Assembly: GCA_947501275.1 (NCBI GenBank)
Contig: CANMVD010000001.1
Span: forward strand, 1,426,001-1,490,000
Length of the DNA: 64,000 nucleotides
Direction of reading: 5' to 3'
Source: an uncultured Tateyamaria sp.
GTDB taxonomy: Bacteria; Pseudomonadota; Alphaproteobacteria; Rhodobacterales; Rhodobacteraceae
The notes beneath the pieces were generated by a model that saw only the letters and a list, made by a program, of their open reading frames with translations, ran no database searches and was not told where the DNA came from. How positions within the stretch are numbered: the first letter of the stretch is position 1; each line of letters starts with the position of its first letter. The translations under genes were made by a program, and so were the position numbers. Positions 26,488 through 35,855 of this stretch are shown piece by piece.

Positions 26488-27411
26488 ATGGACACCCTAC
26501 GTACCCCCGACGATGCATTCGCGCACCTTTCGGGTTACACATTTGCGCCGCATTATATCGACGTAGACGACACCGAAGGTGGGACGTTGCGCGTACATTA
26601 CCTTGACGAAGGACCGCGGGGCGCCGCCCCCATCCTGTGTATGCACGGGGAGCCGACATGGAGTTACCTCTATCGTAAGATGATCCCGGTCTTTACGGCC
26701 GAGGGTCATCGGGTGATCGCGCCGGACCTAGTGGGGTTTGGTAAATCCGACAAACCCACGGCACGGACGGATTACACTTATGCACGGCATGTCGCGTGGA
26801 TGAGCGATTGGCTGCGCAAGGTTGATCTGCAGGGCATCACCTTGGTGTGTCAGGATTGGGGTGGGCTGATTGGATTGCGCCTGCTTGCAGCGTTTCCCGA
26901 GCGGTTTGCACGATTGGTGGTGGCCAATACTGCACTGCCGACAGGGAGCCAACCGATGGGCCCGGCATTTGAGGCGTGGCGTGAGTACTCTCAGACGGTT
27001 GAGGATTTCAATGCGGGCCGAATTGTCTACGGCGGGACCACACGCAAGATCTCTGAGGACGAAGTCGCGGCTTATAACGCGCCGTTCCCGGATGATCGCT
27101 ACAAGGCGGGGGCACGACAATTTCCGACATTGGTGCCAGCCTCGCCCGATGATCCGGAGGCCCCGGCCAATCGCGCAGCGTGGCAGGTGCTTGACCGGTT
27201 GGAACTGCCTGTGCTGACCGCCTTTGGCGCGGATGACACGATCATGGCGGGTGTCGATACGGTGTTTCAAAAGCGCATGACCGGCGCCGCGGGACAGGCG
27301 CATACCGTGCTGCCCGATGCGGGCCATTTCCTGCAGGAAGACGTGGGACCGGAGCTTGCCGAAGTAGTTCTAAAGTTTATCGACGCAACAAAGGGCCAGG
27401 GCAGTACCTGA
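26488..27411 (+). CDS. Haloalkane dehalogenase (subfamily I type)
   Basis: 307-residue alpha/beta hydrolase that would cleave carbon-halogen bonds with water, releasing halide and an alcohol. The oxyanion motif HGEPTW (53-58) and the nucleophile elbow CQDWGG with Asp123 and halide-binding Trp124 identify the family. Trp164 in the cap is a second candidate halide ligand, and the acid and base are likely Asp250 (GADD) and His280 (AGHF). A strong AAAGGAGT site lies eight bases before the ATG. Epoxide hydrolases share the fold, but the E-P-T-W and D-W pairs argue for a dehalogenase. Natural substrate unknown. Confidence 0.9.
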   Translation: MDTLRTPDDAFAHLSGYTFAPHYIDVDDTEGGTLRVHYLDEGPRGAAPILCMHGEPTWSYLYRKMIPVFTAEGHRVIAPDLVGFGKSDKPTARTDYTYARHVAWMSDWLRKVDLQGITLVCQDWGGLIGLRLLAAFPERFARLVVANTALPTGSQPMGPAFEAWREYSQTVEDFNAGRIVYGGTTRKISEDEVAAYNAPFPDDRYKAGARQFPTLVPASPDDPEAPANRAAWQVLDRLELPVLTAFGADDTIMAGVDTVFQKRMTGAAGQAHTVLPDAGHFLQEDVGPELAEVVLKFIDATKGQGST

Positions 27412-27486
27412 TCGATCTGCCTCATCCGACGTTGCCGAACATCGGAGAAATCAAGGCATGTTGTGATGACCAACTTCTGGAAACGC

Positions 27487-28008
27487 TCAGTCGCGCACCT
27501 CATCCATGTGCACACCCCACAAGCGTGCCTTGGGGGCCCAGCCACGATAGCCTCCAGAGCTTAGGCGGCACCATTCGATGTCGCAGTCACCCAGCCGTGC
27601 AATCACACCTGCCTCTAGCGCAACTGTGACCGGGGCGTCCGCCTCTGGGCGCGCGCGCAGCGTCAGCATATCTTGTTCCACAATCACGGTCCGCGTGCCG
27701 GACAGCAGGGAATAGTGTACCCAGCCACCCATACCATCCCGATCTTCAACGCGGCGCCAATGGCCATGCTCGGCGGTGATCCGCAGGGGCATGTCACGGC
27801 GCTGAAAAACCCAATCAATCCTGTGTGTCAGGGACGGGCCACGACGCACATTGCCTTCTGCGGCCTTCAGCGACACAAAACGCGGCAATGGCAGGTTGGT
27901 CACCGGACCCGTGTCACGCGCCACAACAGGCCCCGCCAAAGCGGCTAAAATCAGCGCAAAGCTGCACAGCTTGCGCAAGTCACCCCAATTTCGGACTGGT
28001 CCACTCAT
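27487..28008 (-). CDS. Secreted bacterial SH3-domain protein
   Basis: 173 residues. After a short cytoplasmic segment, a signal-like helix (LCSFALILAALAGPVVA) leads to two SH3-like units: ~50-110 (KAAEGNVRRGPSLTHRIDWV, GHWRRVEDRDGMGGWVHYS) and ~115-170 (LTLRARPEADAPVTVALEAG, IEWCRLSSGGYRGWAPK). The GWV and GW endings are typical of bacterial SH3 domains that bind peptidoglycan peptides. ATG 28008 has GAGG upstream. A longer frame to 28275 runs into the divergent dehydrogenase gene and is rejected. Confidence 0.87.
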   Translation of the reverse strand: MSGPVRNWGDLRKLCSFALILAALAGPVVARDTGPVTNLPLPRFVSLKAAEGNVRRGPSLTHRIDWVFQRRDMPLRITAEHGHWRRVEDRDGMGGWVHYSLLSGTRTVIVEQDMLTLRARPEADAPVTVALEAGVIARLGDCDIEWCRLSSGGYRGWAPKARLWGVHMDEVRD

Positions 28009-28105
28009 CTCTCGCCTCTTGATATGGCTGAGGTTCTTGTGCCTCATGCTCACATCCGCCACCATGACGCTAAATGGCGTGCGCGCCAAGACCGGGGAGG
28101 GTTTC

Positions 28106-29092
28106 ATGCCGAAGGAACGTCTGAGTGTTGTCGTTACGCGACGGTTACCCGCCGAGGTGGAAACGCGCCTGAGCGAATTGTTTGACGTACGGTTGCGGGA
28201 TGAAGACATCCCTATGAGCCGGGCCGATATTGTCGAAGCGATGAAAAGCGCCGATGTTCTGGTGCCCACGATCACGGATACGGTTGATGCGGCGATGATT
28301 GGGCAGGCCGGAGGCCGCCTGAAACTGATTGCGAACTACGGGGCGGGTGTCGACAACATCGACGTATCCACGGCGCGGCAACGCGGCATTCTTGTCTCCA
28401 ATACGCCTGGCGTTCTGACAGATGATACGGCCGATATGACGATGGGCCTGCTTTTGGCAGTGAGCCGTCGCATTCCCGAAGGCCTTGCCGCCATGCAGTC
28501 AGGTGACTGGTCTGGTTGGGCGCCAACTGCGTTTCTGGGCGGGCGCATCGCAGGCAAGCGTTTGGGCATCTTGGGTATGGGGCGCATTGGTCAGGCTGTT
28601 GCGAAACGGGCCACAGCATTCGGGATGCAAGTGCACTATCACAACCGTCGTCGTTTGCGCCCCGAGGTCGAGGATGATCTAGAGGCAACGTGGTGGGAAA
28701 GCCTTGATCAGATGGTTGCCCGCATGGATGTTCTGAGTATCAATTGCCCCCACACACCGTCTACCTTCCATCTTATGAACGCGCGTCGTTTGAAACTGAT
28801 GAAGCCGGACGCAGTCATCGTGAACACGTCCCGTGGTGAAGTGATCGACGAAAATGCCCTGACGCGGATGTTACGGTCAGGAGAGATCGCGGGGGCTGGT
28901 CTGGATGTGTACGAGCAAGGTCGTGAGGTGAATCCGCGTCTGCGTGAATTGCCCAATGTCGTCTTGCTGCCCCACATGGGGTCGGCCACGCGCGAAAGCC
29001 GGGTCGAGATGGGAGAAAAAGTGATCATCAATATCAAGACTTTTGATGACGGCCACCGCCCGCCTGATCAGGTGGTCCCGTCCATGTTGTGA
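28106..29092 (+). CDS. D-2-hydroxyacid dehydrogenase (glyoxylate/hydroxypyruvate reductase type)
   Basis: 328 residues. The catalytic domain has LIANYGAGVDNIDV. The NAD(P)-binding fold shows LGILGMGRIGQAVAKRA, with HNRRR after the second strand; basic residues there favour NADPH. Catalytic Arg is in NTSRGEVID, the Glu lies near EQGREV, and His is in LLPHMGS. It interconverts 2-oxo acids such as glyoxylate with D-hydroxy acids. ATG 28106 is chosen because GGGAGG lies five bases upstream and family members begin near this point. It heads a plus-strand run through ggt to the spondin gene. Confidence 0.9.
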   Translation: MPKERLSVVVTRRLPAEVETRLSELFDVRLRDEDIPMSRADIVEAMKSADVLVPTITDTVDAAMIGQAGGRLKLIANYGAGVDNIDVSTARQRGILVSNTPGVLTDDTADMTMGLLLAVSRRIPEGLAAMQSGDWSGWAPTAFLGGRIAGKRLGILGMGRIGQAVAKRATAFGMQVHYHNRRRLRPEVEDDLEATWWESLDQMVARMDVLSINCPHTPSTFHLMNARRLKLMKPDAVIVNTSRGEVIDENALTRMLRSGEIAGAGLDVYEQGREVNPRLRELPNVVLLPHMGSATRESRVEMGEKVIINIKTFDDGHRPPDQVVPSML

Positions 29093-29171
29093 CTGAACCA
29101 ACCGGAAAATAGTGCATTTTCCAACGAAGGCTTTGATCCTCAAAGCCTTGCGCGCGCCAGAGGAGGACCCG

Positions 29172-30953
29172 ATGCGTTTTTGCCTGACTGTTGCCTTTTC
29201 CCTGATTTCCACCGCTGCCCTTGCGCAGCAAACCGCAGATGCAGTGCAACCCGAAGCTACCACATCCGGTACGGCCCAAGCATTGTCAGAAGCTGCGCAA
29301 GCGGCGATGGCGGCCAAGGCCGACGGAAGGCCAGTTGAGGCGGCGAATTACATGGTTGCTGCGGCAAACCCTCTGGCTGTTGAGGCAGGCGTTGCCGTTT
29401 TGGCCGAGGGCGGCACGGCTGCGGATGCGTTGGTGGCCGTTCAGACGGTTCTGGGTCTGGTCGAGCCGCAATCCTCCGGTCTTGGGGGCGGTGCGTTTCT
29501 GGTGTGGTACGATGCGGCCACACAAACACTGACGACAATGGATGGGCGGGAAACGGCCCCCCTGGCAGCGACACCGCGCCTGTTTCAGGACGATAATGGC
29601 GAGCCGATGGGCTTTTTCGACGCGGTTGTCGGGGGGCGTTCGGTTGGCACGCCCGGCACGCCTGCCTTGCTTGAGGCGGCGCACAAACGTTGGGGCACGC
29701 AGCCCTGGGCGGGTCTGTTTGATGCAGCAATTGATCTGGCTGACGGGGGTTTTTCCGTCTCTCCGCGTCTTGCAGGACTTGTTGAGCGCGACGCCGAGCG
29801 TCTGAGCACCTTTGAGGCAACAGCCAGCTATTTCCTGCCGGGCGGGACGCCTTTGCAGGTCGGCGATACGCTGGTCAATCCCGACTATGCCAAGACCTTG
29901 CGGGCCATGGCCGTGAGCGGGGCAGATGCGATCTACACAGGACAGATCGCGGAAGACATCGTGGCGACAGTGCAAAACGCGCCGGGCAATCCGGGCGTCT
30001 TGTCCACGCTTGATCTGGCCATCTACGAGGCGAAAGAGCGCCCGGCAGTCTGCGCGACCTACCGTGCCCACGATGTGTGCGGGATGGGGCCACCTTCGTC
30101 CGGTGCGCTGACCGTGGGGCAAATTCTGGGAATGATGGACAGCTATGATCTGGCTGCGTTGGGTCCTGACAGTGCCGAAGCATGGCGATTGATCGGAGAT
30201 GCGTCACGCTTGGCCTTTGCTGACCGGGGCCGGTTTATGGCGGACAGCGATTATGTGCCGATGCCGACAGCAGGCTTGGTTGATCAGGCCTATCTGGCAG
30301 AGCGGGCAGCATTGTTGTCGGGGGACGCGGCGCTGGGCGAAGTGGAACCTGGGTCGCCCGCATTTGACCATGCATTGCATTGGGCAGACGACGACAGCAT
30401 CGAACTGCCCTCGACCTCGCATATCTCGATTGTGGATTCACATGGCAACGTGGCGTCCATGACAACGACCATCGAAAACGCCTTTGGGTCGCGGTTGATG
30501 GTGCATGGGTTCCTGTTGAACAACGAGCTGACCGACTTCAGCTTTCGCACGCAACGCGATGGTGTTCCGATTGCCAATGCTTTGGCACCGGGCAAGCGTC
30601 CTCGGTCCTCCATGTCGCCGACGATTGTGATGAAGGATGGCGCGCCTGTTCTGGCCATTGGCTCCCCCGGGGGTAGCCGGATCATTGGGTACACGGCAAA
30701 GTCGATTATTGCCTATCTGGATTGGGGAATGGATGTTCAACAAGCGGTCAGTTTGCCTCATGCGGTCAACCGCTTTGGCACTTATGACCTTGAGGAAGGC
30801 ACAAGCGCCACCGATCTGGGGCCAGCCCTTGAAGGTATGGGGTTTGAAGTGAATGTGCGCGGTCTGAATTCCGGTCTGCACGCGATTGCCATTGGTGATG
30901 GGTTGCAGGGTGGTGCGGATCCACGCCGCGAGGGTATTGCGCTCGGCGACTAG
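29172..30953 (+). CDS. ggt: Gamma-glutamyltransferase
   Basis: 593-residue precursor with a Sec signal peptide (ending STAALAQ). It matures by self-cleavage before the nucleophile Thr415 in STSHISIVDSHGNVASMTT, which fits the family signature. The large chain includes GGGAFLVWYDA and the small chain PGKRPRSSMSPTIV and GSPGGSRII. The enzyme transfers or hydrolyses the gamma-glutamyl group of glutathione and related peptides in the periplasm. AGAGGAGGA precedes ATG 29172. It lies 79 bases after the hydroxyacid dehydrogenase and 26 before the FAD oxidase. Confidence 0.93.
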   Translation: MRFCLTVAFSLISTAALAQQTADAVQPEATTSGTAQALSEAAQAAMAAKADGRPVEAANYMVAAANPLAVEAGVAVLAEGGTAADALVAVQTVLGLVEPQSSGLGGGAFLVWYDAATQTLTTMDGRETAPLAATPRLFQDDNGEPMGFFDAVVGGRSVGTPGTPALLEAAHKRWGTQPWAGLFDAAIDLADGGFSVSPRLAGLVERDAERLSTFEATASYFLPGGTPLQVGDTLVNPDYAKTLRAMAVSGADAIYTGQIAEDIVATVQNAPGNPGVLSTLDLAIYEAKERPAVCATYRAHDVCGMGPPSSGALTVGQILGMMDSYDLAALGPDSAEAWRLIGDASRLAFADRGRFMADSDYVPMPTAGLVDQAYLAERAALLSGDAALGEVEPGSPAFDHALHWADDDSIELPSTSHISIVDSHGNVASMTTTIENAFGSRLMVHGFLLNNELTDFSFRTQRDGVPIANALAPGKRPRSSMSPTIVMKDGAPVLAIGSPGGSRIIGYTAKSIIAYLDWGMDVQQAVSLPHAVNRFGTYDLEEGTSATDLGPALEGMGFEVNVRGLNSGLHAIAIGDGLQGGADPRREGIALGD

Positions 30954-30979
30954 GTCGGCGCATCGAGGGAGAGAGTGAT

Positions 30980-32395
30980 ATGGTTCAGGCGACGGACTTG
31001 CCGCGCAACGAAACAGGTATTTCGACCGCATTGGGGGTGTTGAAGCAGCGGTTTGGCGACCGGTTCCATACCGGGCAGGCGATGCGGGACCAGCACGCCC
31101 ACACAACCACGTGGATTCGCCCGCAAGCGCCTGATGCGGTCGTCTTTCCCTCGTCGACCCAGGACGTGTCAGAGATCGTCAAGATCTGTGCCACTCACGA
31201 GGTGCCGATCATTCCTTTTGGCACGGGTACATCGCTGGAGGGGCATGTGAATGCGCCTGCGGGCGGTGTGTCGGTGGATTTGAGCCAGATGAACAAGATT
31301 CTTGCGGTGCATGCCGAAGATCTGGATTGCGTGGTGCAGCCCGGCGTGACCCGAGAGGACCTGAATGTGTATCTGCGCGATCGGGGACTGTTCTTTCCCA
31401 TCGATCCCGGTGCGAACGCGTCCCTTGGTGGGATGGCTTCGACCCGGGCGTCTGGCACCAACGCGGTGCGTTACGGAACAATGAAAGACAATGTGCTGAG
31501 CCTTGAGGCCGTGATGGCGGATGGCCGTGTGATCCGGACTGCACAGCGGGCAAAGAAAACTTCTGCCGGGTACGACATGACGCGGTTGCTGGTCGGATCC
31601 GAAGGGACCTTGGGATTGATCACGGAAATCACGTTGAAACTGCAGGGCATTCCCGAAGCGATCCGCGCCGCGCGTATGTCGTTCCCGTCCATTGACGCGG
31701 CTTGTCAGGCCGTGATGTCGACCATCCAGTACGGCATTCCGGTGGCGCGGATCGAGTTGATGGATGAATTGAATGTGCGGGCGGCCAATGCCTATGCGGG
31801 ACTGTCTTTGCCTGAAACGCCGCTGTTGTTGCTGGAATTTCACGGGTCGGATCAAAGCGTGATCGAACAGGCGGAGATGTTTGGAGCCATTGCCGAGGAT
31901 GCGGGGGGGCATGATTATGCGGCGACCTCCACGGCGGAAGAACGCAACAAACTGTGGAAGGCGCGCCATGATCTATATTGGGCGACCTTGCAATTGCGCC
32001 CCGGTGCGCAAGGCATTTCGACAGATGTGTGCGTGCCGATCTCGCGCTTGGCTGAGGCCGTGACGGGCGCACAGGCCAAGGCGGCTGAACTGGATCTGCT
32101 GGCACCGATTGTTGGACATGTCGGGGATGGGAACTTTCACTCGCTTGTGTTGATCGACATGGACAACGCCGACGAAGTGGCGCGGGCGGAAGAATTCACC
32201 GCTTATCTGGCGGATGAGGCCATTGCGATGGATGGCACGTGCACCGGCGAGCACGGCATCGGGCAGGGCAAACAGCCCTACCTGATCAAGGAACTGGGCG
32301 CGACAACCGAGTTCATGGCGGCGATCAAGGGTGCGCTTGATCCGTTGAACATCATGAACCCGGGCAAGATTTTCAGTGCATCTGCGCGTGGTTAG
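30980..32395 (+). CDS. FAD-linked D-lactate-type dehydrogenase (GlcD/DLD family)
   Basis: 471 residues. The FAD-binding PCMH domain covers ~50-230 (VPIIPFGTGTSLEGHVN; FFPIDPGANASLGGMASTRASG). The C-terminal FAD-oxidase cap ends with the typical VGHVGDGNFHSL and GTCTGEHGIGQGK. The family oxidises D-2-hydroxy acids such as D-lactate or 2-hydroxyglutarate and passes electrons to cytochrome c or quinone. The exact acid is not evident. Together with the D-2-hydroxyacid dehydrogenase two genes upstream, it could form a hydroxy-acid interconversion module. Confidence 0.9.
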   Translation: MVQATDLPRNETGISTALGVLKQRFGDRFHTGQAMRDQHAHTTTWIRPQAPDAVVFPSSTQDVSEIVKICATHEVPIIPFGTGTSLEGHVNAPAGGVSVDLSQMNKILAVHAEDLDCVVQPGVTREDLNVYLRDRGLFFPIDPGANASLGGMASTRASGTNAVRYGTMKDNVLSLEAVMADGRVIRTAQRAKKTSAGYDMTRLLVGSEGTLGLITEITLKLQGIPEAIRAARMSFPSIDAACQAVMSTIQYGIPVARIELMDELNVRAANAYAGLSLPETPLLLLEFHGSDQSVIEQAEMFGAIAEDAGGHDYAATSTAEERNKLWKARHDLYWATLQLRPGAQGISTDVCVPISRLAEAVTGAQAKAAELDLLAPIVGHVGDGNFHSLVLIDMDNADEVARAEEFTAYLADEAIAMDGTCTGEHGIGQGKQPYLIKELGATTEFMAAIKGALDPLNIMNPGKIFSASARG

Positions 32396-32402
32396 GATGC
32401 AC

Positions 32403-33023
32403 ATGGTACGGGCCTTGATCTTGTGTTTTTGCGTCTTGGCCACCCCGCTTTGGGCTGACGCAACATATCGTGTCACCGTCAGTTTTGACTGGCAGCAACC
32501 CGAGTTGGAAGATCCACACTGGTCGCGTTTGATCGCGTTCGCCCACACGCCCCGTTACAACCTGTTTGCGGATGGTCAGACGGCCTCCAGCGGACTTGGG
32601 CTGGTGGCGACAAATGGTCGGGTGACTGTGTTGCAGGCCGAGCTTGACGAGGGGCAGCGCCGTGGACGTGTAGGTGCGCGCAAAGTGGTGCCGGGCCTGG
32701 AAACCGGACGTGGGCAGTTTGTTTTGGAGTTGGAGGTGTCGCAGGAACATTACCTTGTGTCTTTTGCGACGATGCTAGCGCCCAGTCCGGATTGGTTCAG
32801 TGGCGCGGCGGGTGTGGATCTGCGCGATGCTGAGGGGTGGGTGGATGAGCTGACCCGGCCGTTGTGGGTGTGGGATGCAGGTGTGGACAGTGGCGCAGCA
32901 TTTGTGTCTTCGAACGCGCCAACGCAACCTCGGGAATCTGTTCGATTGTTGGTGCATGGTGCGTTCCTGACAGAAACAGGCATGACCCCCATCGGTCATG
33001 TCCGGTTTGAGCGGTTGCGCTGA
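32403..33023 (+). CDS. Secreted spondin-domain protein
   Basis: 206 residues with a Sec signal peptide (LILCFCVLATPLWA, cleavage before DATYRV). The mature protein matches the Spondin_N layout: TVSFDWQQPELEDPHWSRL, then SFATMLAPSPDWFSGAAGVDL, WVWDAGVDSGAAFVSSN and PIGHVRFERL. Spondin-N domains are best known from animal extracellular matrix proteins but also occur as stand-alone secreted bacterial proteins of unknown role. The asparagine and aspartate positions suggest calcium binding. ATG 32403 has AGG six bases upstream; 32397 is an alternative. It follows the FAD oxidase by seven bases. Confidence 0.8.
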   Translation: MVRALILCFCVLATPLWADATYRVTVSFDWQQPELEDPHWSRLIAFAHTPRYNLFADGQTASSGLGLVATNGRVTVLQAELDEGQRRGRVGARKVVPGLETGRGQFVLELEVSQEHYLVSFATMLAPSPDWFSGAAGVDLRDAEGWVDELTRPLWVWDAGVDSGAAFVSSNAPTQPRESVRLLVHGAFLTETGMTPIGHVRFERLR

Positions 33024-33074
33024 TCCCAAGGACGCCTTGCGGCGACATGATGTTTTTGCGCTTGCCGCGCGGGC

Positions 33075-33130
33075 TCAAAGGGGGCGTTGCCCCCTTTGAA
33101 AACCCCCATGGTATTTTTGGTCAGAAGAAA
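33075..33130 (+). repeat. Dispersed GGGGGC-NNN-GCCCCC element, copy A
   Basis: CAAAGGGGGC and GCCCCCTTTG (33076-33085 and 33089-33098) form a perfect 10-bp hairpin with loop GTT. CCCCC-ATGG-TATTTTT and CAGAAGAA follow. A second copy with the same order of parts lies at 52131-52188. From general knowledge, such elements are frequent between genes in Rhodobacterales genomes. Here it follows the spondin gene and may act as its transcription terminator. Confidence 0.7.
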
Positions 33131-33237
33131 CCGTGGCGGCAAAGCGTCGTTTTCTTGCTGTGAGGGGTCGGCCTGTTGGCGCGTGTTTTGTGCGGGTTTT
33201 CTAGAACAGGCTTGGACCTATGTCGGGGAGTCGGGAC

Positions 33238-35739
33238 ATGAAAACGCAAGTCAAAGCGCTGGTTGTGGGTGGCGGCGCTGTTGGAACATCAATTGCCTAT
33301 CATCTGGCGCGCGCTGGCTGGGACGATGTGATGTTGTTGGAGCGGGACGAATTGACCTCTGGGTCGACCTGGCACGCGGCGGGTTTGCTCCCCCTTTTCA
33401 ACATGTCTTATGCGACTACCCATATTCATCAGTATTCCGTCGATTTTTACAAGACGCTTGAGGAAGAGACGGGTTTGAATGCCGGTTTTGCCGTGGTGGG
33501 CAATTTGCGCATGGCCCAGACGCCGGAGCGCATGGATGAGTACATGCTCTATGCATCTACGGCTGAAACCTGTGGGGTGCCTTATGAATTTCTGACCCCC
33601 GATGAGATCAAGGCGCGCTGGCCGTTGATCCGGACCGAGGATCTGGAAGGCGCGATTTATCACGAGACTGATGGCTATATTAACCCGGCAGATGTCACCA
33701 TGGCGATGGCCAAAGGGGCGCGTCAGCGCGGTGTTATGATCGAGCGCAAATGGCAGGCGGATGCGTTTCGCTGGACCGGTGAAGCGTGGGAGGTCACGGT
33801 CACCAAAATGGTGGAGAAGGGTGGCAACCTGATCCCGTCGGACGAGCAGGTGGTGATTACGGCCGAGCATGTCGTGACGGCCAGCGGCAACCATGCGCAG
33901 CGCACCGCGCAGATGCTGGGCATCAAGATGCCCGCCATCCCGGTTGAGCACCAGTTTATCGTGATGGAACAGGACCCTGCGCTTGTTGCCTATCGTGGTG
34001 AGGGCCATGGCGAGCATCCTGTTATTCGTGATGCAGACGCGCAATCTTATGTGCGCGAAGAGCGGGGTGGCTGGATCCTTGGTGTCTATGAAAAGAACGC
34101 GCCTGCCCGTTTCGAATACGGTGTGCCGGACAGTTTCCGGGCGGATCTGTTCCAGTTGGATCTGGAGCGGATCGAAGAGCAGTACATGGCGATGATCCAC
34201 CGTGTGCCGTCTTGCGAAGAGAGTGGGCTGAAGGACGATTTCAACGGTCCGATTTGTTATACACCCGATGGCAATCCATTGGTCGGACCAGCACCGGGTT
34301 TGCAGAACATGTGGCTGGCCGAGGGTTTTTCCTTTGGCATCACGGCGGCCGGTGGCACGGGGTATTACCTTGCTCAGATGATGGTGGAGGGAGAGGCCGA
34401 GATCGACATGGCGTCGCTGGATCCCAAGCGCTACGGTGATTGGATGACCACCGAATATGCGGCGCGCAAGAACGAAGAATGCTATGAGCATGTCTATATT
34501 CTGCACCATCCAGACGAGGAACGCCCCGCCTGCCGCCCCTTACGCACGGCCCCAGCCTATGACCGCCAAAAGGCGGCAGGCGCGCAGTTTGGGCAGGTCA
34601 ATGGCTGGGAAAGACCCAACTATTACGGTCCCTTGGATGCACCCGACAGTTTTGATCACGATGCCCGGTCCTTCCGTCGTGGCGCGTGGTGGCAATATGC
34701 CGAGGCCGAGGCGCGGGCGGTGCGCGAAGGGGTTGGCTTGATCGACGCGACCGCCTTTGCCAAACACCGCATTTCTGGCCCCGGCGCGACGGCCTTTCTG
34801 GATTGGTTCACCTGCAACAAGTTGCCCAAGGTGGGGCGGATCAATCTGACCTATGCGTTGACGGCGGCAGGAACGACGCGCACCGAATACACCATCGTGC
34901 GGATTGCGGAAGACGACTATTACCTTGTTTCCGCTGGGGGGTGGCACGCCTATGACGAGGATTACCTGTACAAGGCGATCATGGAGAAGGAGCCGGAATT
35001 TGGCCGCATCAACGAAGAGGATGTGACAACCAAGTGGGGTGTTTTTGCCATTGCGGGGCCAAAGTCGCGGGATGTTTTGAATGCATTGGTGAAAGATTCA
35101 GATCCCGACACAGTGCTGTCAAACAAGCGGTTCCCGTGGCTGTCATGTCGCAACATTGAACTGGGGATGTGCCCGGTTCGGGCGATCCGTGTGGCCTATA
35201 CCGGTGAGTTGGGGTGGGAGTTGCATCACCCGATCGAGATGCAGAATTACCTTTGGGATCAACTGATTGCCGCGGGTGAACCTCATGGGATGAAGTTGGT
35301 TGGGGCGCGGGCGCAGAATTGGTTGCGGCAGGAGAAATCCTATCGTGCGTTTGGGACTGAGCTGGGTCGTGATGCCACGCCGATCGAAGCTGATTTGCCG
35401 CGTTTTGTGGACCTGTCCAAGGACTTTCATGGCAAAGCCGCGATGGAGGCGATTGGCGTGCGCTCAAAATGTGTGACGTTGTTGATCGATGGGCCGGAGG
35501 GCGCGGATCCGTGGGGCCGTGAGGCACTTTATGATGGGGATACCCGTGTGGGCCGCTTGACCTCGGGCGGGTATTCCGTGGCCTTTGGGAAGTCGATCGG
35601 GATGGGTTATGTCCGGCCCGAATTGGCAGTGACCGGAACACGGTTGAAAGTGCGGATGTTTGATGCGCTTTGGGACTGCGAGATAGTAGAGGACAGCCCA
35701 TACGATCCCGGTAATACGGTTATTCGACTGGATGGGTGA
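33238..35739 (+). CDS. FAD-dependent oxidoreductase with GcvT domain (dimethylglycine/sarcosine dehydrogenase family)
   Basis: 833 residues. The N-terminal DAO-type FAD domain (ALVVGGGAVGTSIAYHLARAG) contains GSTWHAAGL, whose His46 is the residue that carries covalent FAD in relatives. From ~430 onward come the FAO_M linker and the aminomethyltransferase (GcvT) domains (AYTGELGWELHHPIEM; SYRAFGTELGRDATPIEADL). It should oxidatively demethylate an N-methylated glycine derivative and transfer the one-carbon unit to tetrahydrofolate. ATG 33238 with GGGGAG upstream is preferred to 33220. It stands alone, about 200 bases after the spondin gene and the repeat element. Confidence 0.9.
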   Translation: MKTQVKALVVGGGAVGTSIAYHLARAGWDDVMLLERDELTSGSTWHAAGLLPLFNMSYATTHIHQYSVDFYKTLEEETGLNAGFAVVGNLRMAQTPERMDEYMLYASTAETCGVPYEFLTPDEIKARWPLIRTEDLEGAIYHETDGYINPADVTMAMAKGARQRGVMIERKWQADAFRWTGEAWEVTVTKMVEKGGNLIPSDEQVVITAEHVVTASGNHAQRTAQMLGIKMPAIPVEHQFIVMEQDPALVAYRGEGHGEHPVIRDADAQSYVREERGGWILGVYEKNAPARFEYGVPDSFRADLFQLDLERIEEQYMAMIHRVPSCEESGLKDDFNGPICYTPDGNPLVGPAPGLQNMWLAEGFSFGITAAGGTGYYLAQMMVEGEAEIDMASLDPKRYGDWMTTEYAARKNEECYEHVYILHHPDEERPACRPLRTAPAYDRQKAAGAQFGQVNGWERPNYYGPLDAPDSFDHDARSFRRGAWWQYAEAEARAVREGVGLIDATAFAKHRISGPGATAFLDWFTCNKLPKVGRINLTYALTAAGTTRTEYTIVRIAEDDYYLVSAGGWHAYDEDYLYKAIMEKEPEFGRINEEDVTTKWGVFAIAGPKSRDVLNALVKDSDPDTVLSNKRFPWLSCRNIELGMCPVRAIRVAYTGELGWELHHPIEMQNYLWDQLIAAGEPHGMKLVGARAQNWLRQEKSYRAFGTELGRDATPIEADLPRFVDLSKDFHGKAAMEAIGVRSKCVTLLIDGPEGADPWGREALYDGDTRVGRLTSGGYSVAFGKSIGMGYVRPELAVTGTRLKVRMFDALWDCEIVEDSPYDPGNTVIRLDG

Positions 35740-35855
35740 GGTCGGTGCGCAGCTCTGTTCGCCTTTGGCAAATGCGTTTTAGCCTCTGCAAAGCAGGCGC
35801 GTCACCCGGCAGCGTGGCCTTTGCCCCCGCGAGATGGCGCCCACCGACCCTTTGA

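Noticed and set aside
33289-34509. 406-codon open frame on the - strand
   Set aside because: Antisense to the dimethylglycine dehydrogenase-like gene, with no family pattern and a composition (His, Arg, Gln rich) typical of shadow frames.
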